From assembly GCA_018971525.1 (NCBI GenBank), contig JAGXAR010000016.1, positions 1 to 64,000 on the forward strand: a stretch of 64,000 bases of DNA, written 5' to 3'. The position numbers were made by a program, and so were the translations under genes. This stretch comes from Nitrospirota bacterium. GTDB lineage: Bacteria > Nitrospirota > Nitrospiria > Nitrospirales > Nitrospiraceae. The notes beneath the pieces were generated by a model, which was given only the letters and a program-made list of their open reading frames with translations, made no database searches and had not been told where the DNA came from. Every line of letters begins with the position of its first letter. The stretch's first letter is position 1. Shown here in pieces: positions 58,436 through 64,000 of this stretch.

Positions 58436-59965
58436 ATGAGAGGTGCGCTGCGACTCACGTCGGCATTCGCGATGGCGGTGTTGTTCCTGTACTGCACTGT
58501 CGGGCGCGCACAGGCGTGGGCTGATCGGCAGCAGTTGCTGGCCACGGTGCACGTCCATAGTACTGCCAGTACCGGTGAATTGACCGTTGAGGCGCTGGCC
58601 GAACGGGCAGAACTGCTCGGTCTGGATGTGCTGATTCTGACCGACAACTTTTCTCTACGCTATGAGTACGGACTCTGGCCCTTGCCTGGTCTCTTGAAAC
58701 GACAGATTCGTTTTCCATCTGTGCTGGAGTATGGGATCGAGCGGTATTTGGACGAGATCGCGGAAGCGCAGAGCCGTCATCCCAGGCTGATCATCCTGCC
58801 GGGTGTCGAGGTCGCTCCTTATTACTATTGGACTGGTTCTCTCGTAGAACGAACGTTGACGATGCACAATGCCCAACGCAATCTGCTGGTGCTCGGCCTG
58901 ACCAAGCCGGAGGACTATCGGTCTCTTCCTGTGAGTGGGAACTCGGGATCCTACACGTTCGATTGGCGAGGGGCGGTGAATGGCGCGCCGATGTTGTTGG
59001 TTATTCCCGCCATCTGGCTGTGGAGGCCGCTCCGGCGCGGTGCCGATCAGCGATCGCCACGGCGAACCGTCGCCTGTATCCTAATCGTCCTGGCGGTGGC
59101 GCTGATAGCCAATGCCTGGCCCTTGAGTCAGCCTGCGTTTAGTTCGTATGACGAACGGCTGGGATATCGTCCCTATCAGGCCCTCATCGATGATGTGAGA
59201 GACAAGGGCGGGCTTGTCTTTTGGTCGATGACGGAAGCGCGGGACTTTCATCAATATGGCGCTGGGCCACTGGGAACCGTCACCATCAAGACGGAACCCC
59301 ACCCTGAATCGTTGCTGCAGACGACCGGCTATACCGGATTCGGCGGGCTCTATCAGGATGGCCGAACGGCCATCAAGCCGGGCGAGCTCTGGGACCGGTT
59401 GCTGCAATTGCCTGCAACGGAGCAGCGACCAGTCCCTGTGCTCATCGGGGAGCTGGGGTTTCATGGATTGAGCGATGCCGGTAAGGACCTGCATCGTCTT
59501 GTGACCGCGCTCTGGGTGAAAGAACGGACGATTGCCGGTGTGCTGGAGTCGCTTCGGTCCGGTCACGCCTATGCGGTGGGAGAAGGCGATCATCATGTCC
59601 AGCTTCGGCTGGATGAGTTTCGAGTCCTGTGTCAGGGTGGAACCAAATCGGCATCAGTTGGTGACAGTCTGGATCCAGTCGGAGCCCGCGATCTCATGGT
59701 CCGGCTCTCCGTCACCGCGAGCGATCACGGGAGCCATCCTGTGAAGGTGCGGCTGATTCGTTCCGGCCAGGTGCTGGCCCAGTGGGCAGGCGAAACACCG
59801 TTCGACGTGGACTGGCCGGACACAACGGTGCCGACAGACGAGCGGATGATCTACCGGGTGGAGATCACCGGCAGCGGGGAACTCTTGAGCAATCCAATCT
59901 TCGTGGGACCGGTTCTCAAGCCGAACGCTGCTGGCGGACTTTTTCAACATCCTGCAAAAGCCTGA
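58436..59965 (+). CDS. PHP-like domain membrane protein, function unknown
   Basis: The 509-residue protein has a signal-like N-terminus and PHP motif I H39-V-H41-S, but the usual T-D-H reads T-D70-N71, so one metal ligand is missing. Two membrane helices near 187-205 and 212-230 split the PHP fold. Later H and E residues (L-I-G-E-L-G-F-H and A-Y-A-V-G-E-G-D-H-H) suggest that some metal sites remain. The C-terminal domain is beta-rich. The last ten codons come from a dispersed repeat (copy D). The ATG at 58436 is 13 nt after the preceding gene. Confidence 0.7.
   Translation: MRGALRLTSAFAMAVLFLYCTVGRAQAWADRQQLLATVHVHSTASTGELTVEALAERAELLGLDVLILTDNFSLRYEYGLWPLPGLLKRQIRFPSVLEYGIERYLDEIAEAQSRHPRLIILPGVEVAPYYYWTGSLVERTLTMHNAQRNLLVLGLTKPEDYRSLPVSGNSGSYTFDWRGAVNGAPMLLVIPAIWLWRPLRRGADQRSPRRTVACILIVLAVALIANAWPLSQPAFSSYDERLGYRPYQALIDDVRDKGGLVFWSMTEARDFHQYGAGPLGTVTIKTEPHPESLLQTTGYTGFGGLYQDGRTAIKPGELWDRLLQLPATEQRPVPVLIGELGFHGLSDAGKDLHRLVTALWVKERTIAGVLESLRSGHAYAVGEGDHHVQLRLDEFRVLCQGGTKSASVGDSLDPVGARDLMVRLSVTASDHGSHPVKVRLIRSGQVLAQWAGETPFDVDWPDTTVPTDERMIYRVEITGSGELLSNPIFVGPVLKPNAAGGLFQHPAKA
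59928..59954 (-). repeat. Partial dispersed repeat, copy D (27 bp end)
   Basis: On the plus strand GCTGGCGGACTTTTTCAACA followed by TCCTG matches the CAGGATG end of copy C with two differences. Only this end is present. It lies inside the PHP-like gene and encodes its last residues before the stop. Confidence 0.75.
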
Positions 59966-59971
59966 CAGCTG

Positions 59972-60697
59972 ATGGCCGAAAGTTCATTTATGCGCGCCAC
60001 CATTCATCAACCGCAGTTTCTCCCTTGGCTGGGGTATCTGGACAAGATCGATCAGGCGGACCTGTTCATTGCCTTGGACTCGGTGCAGTTCAAAAAAAAT
60101 GAGTGGCAAAATCGCAATCGGATCAGAACTGCCGACGGCTGCCAATGGATCACCGTGCCGGTCCTCCATCGCTTCGGCCAACTGGTGAGAGATGTCCAGA
60201 TCAATCAGACTGTGAACTGGCGGAGTCAGCACCTGCGCGCCATCGAGATGCATTATGCGCGGGCCCCATTCCGCGACCGCTACCTGCCGGAGTTGCGCAG
60301 CCTCTATGAGGCACCATGGGAGCGGTTGTCCGATTTGAATCTGGCGGTGATTCGCTGGCTGCTCGAGGCCTTCGGTATTACGACACCTGTTCGTTCTGCG
60401 TCGGAGTGGGAGACGCGTGAAGAGCCGACCGACCGGTTGATCGATCTCTGTCATGCCGTGGGGGCATCGGGATATCTCTCCGGTCCTGGCGGAGATAATT
60501 ATCTGGAGGTACCTCGGTTTGAATCGTCCGGGTTGAGGCTGGAGATGCAACGGTTCCAGCACCCGATATATCGGCAAGTCTATGAACCATTCATGCCGGC
60601 GATGTCGGCAATTGATCTGTTGTTCTGTTGCGGCCCGGAGGCGCTGACGCGATTGCGCGATGCCCGGGCGGGACAGAACGTGGTTACGGCGGCATAG
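59972..60697 (+). CDS. WbqC family protein
   Basis: The 241-residue protein shows the WbqC signature I-H-Q-P-Q-F-L-P-W-L-G-Y near the start, D-S-V-Q-F-K-K-N-E-W-Q-N-R-N and a later S-G-P-G-G-D-N-Y. The family occurs in O-antigen and nucleotide-sugar clusters; its reaction is not established to my knowledge. Start is ATG at 59972, with 59990 (M-R-A-T-I-H) also possible. Spacing of 6 nt after the PHP-like gene supports one transcript. Confidence 0.9.
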   Translation: MAESSFMRATIHQPQFLPWLGYLDKIDQADLFIALDSVQFKKNEWQNRNRIRTADGCQWITVPVLHRFGQLVRDVQINQTVNWRSQHLRAIEMHYARAPFRDRYLPELRSLYEAPWERLSDLNLAVIRWLLEAFGITTPVRSASEWETREEPTDRLIDLCHAVGASGYLSGPGGDNYLEVPRFESSGLRLEMQRFQHPIYRQVYEPFMPAMSAIDLLFCCGPEALTRLRDARAGQNVVTAA

Positions 60698-60717
60698 CAC
60701 CGAGCGAGGAGGAGGGG

Positions 60718-61362
60718 ATGGCAAACGATCGAAGAGTGCCGATGCGGATCCTGGCAATTGGCGCGCATCCGGACGATATCGAGGCCGGGTGCGGCGGCAC
60801 CCTGCTCAAATATGCGCAAAAGGGGCATCGCATTTTTCTGATGGTGTTGACGTCCGGCGATAAAGGCGGCTCGAGCAGCATCCGCAAGCGCGAGCAGGAA
60901 CAATCGGCGAAACAATTACGGGTTGAGAAGATTTTCTGGGGCGGGTATGAGGACACGGCGGTTCCGATTGGCCGAGAATTGATACAGGAGATTGAACAGG
61001 TGGTGAAGGAGGTCCAGCCGGACTTTATTTTCTCGCACTATCACGACGATACCCATCAGGACCATCGGCATCTGGCGATGAGTACGATTACCGCGACCCG
61101 CTATACCAAGAACGTGTTGTTCTACGAAGGACCGACAACCCAGAACTTCTCGCCGACAGTCTTTGTCGATATCGACCAGGTGGTCGAGGAGAAGGTCAAA
61201 TCGATCGAGGCCCACGCATCGCAGGTGAAAAAGACCAACATCGAAGGACTGAGTATCGTGGACGTGATTCGGGCCGGCGCCCATTTCCGCGGCATCCAGG
61301 GTCGGGTGAAAAGCGCAGAAGGCTTTGTTCCGCTACGATTGTTTATTAATATCGGCGTATGA
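60718..61362 (+). CDS. PIG-L/LmbE family N-acetyl deacetylase
   Basis: The 214-residue enzyme has the zinc site of the PIG-L fold: A-H-P-D-D-I-E near residue 16 and H-Y-H-D-D-T-H-Q-D-H-R near 110. Family members remove acetyl groups from GlcNAc-containing molecules. Here it may act on a lipid-linked or nucleotide sugar, followed by the aminotransferase. GAGGAGGAGGGG gives a very strong ribosome site at 60718. It overlaps the DegT gene by 4 nt. Confidence 0.9.
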   Translation: MANDRRVPMRILAIGAHPDDIEAGCGGTLLKYAQKGHRIFLMVLTSGDKGGSSSIRKREQEQSAKQLRVEKIFWGGYEDTAVPIGRELIQEIEQVVKEVQPDFIFSHYHDDTHQDHRHLAMSTITATRYTKNVLFYEGPTTQNFSPTVFVDIDQVVEEKVKSIEAHASQVKKTNIEGLSIVDVIRAGAHFRGIQGRVKSAEGFVPLRLFINIGV

Positions 61363-62438
61363 CGACTGTGGCGACGATCATTCCCCACTCACGGCCTGCG
61401 ATCGACCAGGAGGACTTGCGAGCGACGGTCGAGGTGCTTCGTTCCGGGCAGATTGCCCAAGGGCCATGGGTCGAGCGATTCGAGCGCGACATGGCCGCGT
61501 TCGTTGGATTGCAGGGTGGAGTGGCCGTCAGTTCGGGCACTGCGGCGCTTGAGTTGGCGCTGCGGGCGCTCAGGATCGGAGCGGGTGACGAAGTCATCAT
61601 GCCGAGTTATGTCTGTCCTGCGCCTTGGCTAGCGACGCAACGAGTCGGGGCACGGGCCACCCTCGTCGACATCGATCTGAATACGTTCAATATCGATCCG
61701 CTCGCAGCCTGCCAGGCGGTCACCAATAAAACTCGCGCGATCATCGTCCCGCATCTGTTCGGCCTGCCGGCTGATCTGACGGCACTTGAGCGGCTTGGGA
61801 TTCCGCTGATTGAGGATTGTGCGCAGACGCTTGGGGTGACGGAACAGGATCGGCCTGTCGGCACGGTCGCACGACTCACCGTGTGTTCCTTCTATGCGAC
61901 TAAACTGCTGTGCGCAGGAGAAGGCGGGATGGTCCTTTCGGATGAGGGGGCGTTACTCGAACGAGTCAGATCGCTGCGCGAATACGATGGCGCGCCAGCA
62001 CTGGATCCCTCCTCCTTTAATTTCAAGCTGACCGACATGCAAGCAGCGCTTGGGCTCTCCCAGCTGGAACGGTTCCCGGCCTTTCATGAACGGCGACGCG
62101 TTATCGCGGCAGCCTATCGGGAAGCCCTGTCCTCCAAGGCCGCCGTCTGTCCGAGCGTTCCCCCAGGCAGGACGCATGGGTATTATCGATTTGTGATCAG
62201 GTTGCCCCATCTCCGGACAAATCAGGATGGTCTGCTTAGTCTCATCAGTCGGTTGGAAGAGGAGGGGATTCACTGTCGCAAGCCAGTCTTTCGACCGCTC
62301 CACCGCTATCTGGAGCAGTCCGGTTTTCCTAACAGTGACGAAGCCGACCGAACGGCGCTGTCGATTCCACTCTATCCCGATCTTACAGACGAAGAAGTCC
62401 GGCAGATTCAACAATCGTTGGCCAAGGTCCTTTCGTGA
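61359..62438 (+). CDS. DegT/DnrJ/EryC1/StrS sugar aminotransferase
   Basis: The 359-residue PLP enzyme has S-S-G-T-A-A-L-E-L-A near residue 58, P-S-Y-V-C, I-E-D-C-A-Q near 150 and the PLP lysine K182 in F-Y-A-T-K-L-L. Most members transaminate keto-sugars on nucleotide carriers. Which sugar is unclear. ATGA overlap with the PIG-L gene and a GTGA overlap with the next gene suggest a tightly coupled end module. Confidence 0.92.
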   Translation: MTTVATIIPHSRPAIDQEDLRATVEVLRSGQIAQGPWVERFERDMAAFVGLQGGVAVSSGTAALELALRALRIGAGDEVIMPSYVCPAPWLATQRVGARATLVDIDLNTFNIDPLAACQAVTNKTRAIIVPHLFGLPADLTALERLGIPLIEDCAQTLGVTEQDRPVGTVARLTVCSFYATKLLCAGEGGMVLSDEGALLERVRSLREYDGAPALDPSSFNFKLTDMQAALGLSQLERFPAFHERRRVIAAAYREALSSKAAVCPSVPPGRTHGYYRFVIRLPHLRTNQDGLLSLISRLEEEGIHCRKPVFRPLHRYLEQSGFPNSDEADRTALSIPLYPDLTDEEVRQIQQSLAKVLS

Positions 62439-63604
62439 AAGCCATTGACGTCGAGGTCTCACCGTTTGCGTTTCGCAGCAGTTGGCGCTGGCTGACACCG
62501 GCTGCGCTGGGGGCGCTGCTGGGCGCAGTGGCTTTGGCGGTTCCCACGGTTCGTCAACTTTTCGTGTTCGAAGGCCTTCGGTGGCTCTATATCCTTCTCT
62601 TTGCGTTTCTCGGCGCAGGCGCGTTGACGCCGCTCATGGTGCATCTCAGTCATCAGTGGGGGCTTGTCGATCACCCGTCGGATCGCAAGATCCATGTGCA
62701 CCCGACTCCCAGGCTCGGCGGTGTGGCCGTCTATCTTGGATTCCTTGGCTCGGTGTTGTTGAATTCGATCCTCCCGGACTGGATGATTGCGACTCTGGCA
62801 GCCGGATCGCTGTTGTTGATCGTCGGTGTCATAGACGACATTTGGGAATTGCCTGCTTCGTCGAAGCTGGTCGCCCAACTCGTGGCTGCCGGGATCGTCA
62901 TCGCTACGGGCAAGGTCCTGACGCTGTTTCCGAGCGACCCGGTCGGTGATGTTGCGAACGTCATGCTGACGTTGCTCTGGATCGTCGGGATTACGAACGC
63001 GTTCAACTTTTTCGACGGTATGGATGGCCTGGCTACGGGGCTTGCGATTCTGATAGCCGGATTCATGGGGGCAGTGGCATTTGAAACGAACCAGCCTGGA
63101 TTGGGCTGGCTCGCTATCGCCATAATTGGGGCAGGGGTGGGATTTCTTCCCTACAATTTTCGAGGGCGCAAGTCTGCCGTGATTTTTCTGGGAGACGGTG
63201 GAGCGACCTTCCTCGGATTCACGCTTGCCTGTCTCGCCGTGAAAGGGAATTGGGCGGATTATAGTCCGATCGTCTCGTTCAGCAATCCGCTCCTCATCTT
63301 CGGCGTGCTCATCTACGACATGATCCACATCACCGTGGAACGGGTGGCGACAGGGAAAGTGCGCTCCATCAAGGAATGGCTCGACTACGTGGGCAAAGAC
63401 CATCTCCATCATCGGTTGGAGCGCGCGTTGGGGTCTCGCCAGGCGAGTGTTGCGATGATCTGTCTCATGACGATTTGTCTCGGCTTGGCAGCCTTAGCCC
63501 TCCGTCATGCCGGAACGGCTGAGGCGGTGCTGCTGCTCATACAAGCCTGCTTGATCGTGGTCATGATCACGATTTTGGAATGGAGCGGTCGCCAGAAATA
63601 CTGA
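62435..63604 (+). CDS. WecA/MraY-family undecaprenyl-phosphate sugar-1-phosphate transferase
   Basis: The 389-residue membrane protein has about ten to eleven helices and the motif set of this superfamily: D-D-I-W-E-L near residue 132, N-A-F-N-F-F-D-G-M-D-G-L-A near 188 and F-L-G-D-G-G-A-T-F-L-G. It loads the first sugar phosphate onto undecaprenyl phosphate. The C-terminal H-L-H-H-R-L matches WecA-type enzymes rather than MraY. It starts at GTG 62435. It closes the polysaccharide run. Confidence 0.92.
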   Translation: MKAIDVEVSPFAFRSSWRWLTPAALGALLGAVALAVPTVRQLFVFEGLRWLYILLFAFLGAGALTPLMVHLSHQWGLVDHPSDRKIHVHPTPRLGGVAVYLGFLGSVLLNSILPDWMIATLAAGSLLLIVGVIDDIWELPASSKLVAQLVAAGIVIATGKVLTLFPSDPVGDVANVMLTLLWIVGITNAFNFFDGMDGLATGLAILIAGFMGAVAFETNQPGLGWLAIAIIGAGVGFLPYNFRGRKSAVIFLGDGGATFLGFTLACLAVKGNWADYSPIVSFSNPLLIFGVLIYDMIHITVERVATGKVRSIKEWLDYVGKDHLHHRLERALGSRQASVAMICLMTICLGLAALALRHAGTAEAVLLLIQACLIVVMITILEWSGRQKY

Positions 63605-63645
63605 CCCCTTGCACTCCATCCCAGTTCCCGCTACAAGATTCCTCC

Positions 63646-64000
63646 ATGGTTCCCACCGTTGAATGGAAAGACGGCGCAGTTCGGCTGCTCGATCAGAGCC
63701 GATTGCCTGAGTATGTCGAGTTTCTGGACTGCCGGGACTATCAGACTGTTGCCGACGCAATTCGCAGCCTCAAAGTCAGAGGAGCTCCGGCCATTGGCGT
63801 GACTGCGGCGATGGGAGTCGCACTTGGTGCACAGACCGTCACGGCAACCGACTATGAGGCCTTTGCCAAGGCGGTGCTCGTGATCTGCGATCAACTCGCG
63901 GCGACCAGGCCGACGGCGGTCAATCTGTTTTGGGCCATCGAACGGATGAAACGGCTACTCGCCTCGGTACGCACGCAGCCACTTGCCTCCATCAAGACCG
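63646..64000 (+). CDS. mtnA: S-methyl-5-thioribose-1-phosphate isomerase, truncated by window edge
   Basis: 118 residues are visible before the right edge. They match the N-terminal half of MtnA: V-E-W-K-D-G near the start, L-K-V-R-G-A-P-A-I-G-V-T-A-A-M-G and R-P-T-A-V-N-L-F-W-A-I-E-R-M. The enzyme acts in methionine salvage, and is also related to eIF2B-like sugar phosphate isomerases. It lies 41 nt past the WecA-like gene and is probably not part of the polysaccharide function. Confidence 0.9.
   Translation, partial: MVPTVEWKDGAVRLLDQSRLPEYVEFLDCRDYQTVADAIRSLKVRGAPAIGVTAAMGVALGAQTVTATDYEAFAKAVLVICDQLAATRPTAVNLFWAIERMKRLLASVRTQPLASIKT

Noticed and set aside
62459-63412. Minus-strand open frame of 317 codons
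   Set aside because: Antisense to the WecA-like membrane protein; same artefact of hydrophobic codons.
38137-63604. Exosortase (XrtA/EpsH) type locus
   Set aside because: Asparagine synthase, GT4 and export genes recall such loci, but no exosortase or PEP-CTERM protein is present in the window.
1-64000. CRISPR array, prophage or insertion sequence
   Set aside because: No regularly spaced direct repeats, no phage structural genes and no transposase were seen.

Overview
The window reads as a compact, moderately GC-rich chromosome segment of a Gram-negative-type bacterium. It has a FadL-type outer-membrane protein, a lipoprotein polysaccharide exporter and a Wzc-like co-polymerase. Gene content, protein style and short dispersed repeats suggest a Nitrospira-like member of Nitrospirota. 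That assignment is an inference from recall, since no database search was possible. There is no rRNA, CRISPR array or intact transposase; one tRNA (Leu, CAA) is present.

Layout. 1-5067: small metabolic and redox genes on both strands (truncated moaB, thioredoxin-like 2Fe-2S ferredoxin, gamma-glutamylcyclotransferase-like protein, Rieske ferredoxin, HNH nuclease, CcmI-like domain protein, precorrin-2 dehydrogenase, MTH1187-type protein). 5598-10076: a strong promoter drives a 980-residue hybrid sensor kinase with an unassigned N-terminal domain, followed by a FadL-type porin. 10187-14051 (minus): rpsB-tsf-pyrH-frr-alr. 14277-18552 (minus): two tandem DUF151 bifunctional nucleases, rplM-rpsI with a clear terminator, then argC-argJ. 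18754-21455: a YggX-like protein, tRNA-Leu, a secreted protein with a near-consensus promoter, a TusA-like protein and rsmI.

21435-37873 (plus): a long run of closely spaced genes centred on tetrapyrrole synthesis (CcsA/HemX-like membrane protein, hemA, zinc-ribbon membrane protein, hemC, a cobA-hemD fusion, CBS protein, hemB), continuing into ribF, tilS, hpt, ftsH, folP, glmM and comEC. The separate precorrin-2 dehydrogenase at 4048 would act on the product of the CobA half of the fusion, giving the siroheme or heme d1 branch.

38137-63604 (plus): an exopolysaccharide or O-antigen-like locus. It holds a ribbon-helix-helix protein, an HD-GYP protein, a Wza-like lipoprotein, a Wzc-like kinase, a Wzy/ligase, glycosyltransferases, a Wzx flippase, three methyltransferases, a GT39-like membrane protein, an asparagine synthase, a fused double GT4 enzyme, a PHP-like membrane protein, WbqC, a PIG-L deacetylase, a DegT aminotransferase and a WecA-like initiating transferase. 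Many of these genes overlap by 4 nt, so translation is probably coupled. The window ends inside mtnA.

The most unusual non-coding signal is a dispersed palindromic repeat family with ends reading CAGGATGC and GCATCCTG. There are two full copies of about 147 bp, one of about 124 bp in reverse orientation, and one partial copy that supplies the last codons of the PHP-like gene. No clearly new defence or mobile system was recognised.
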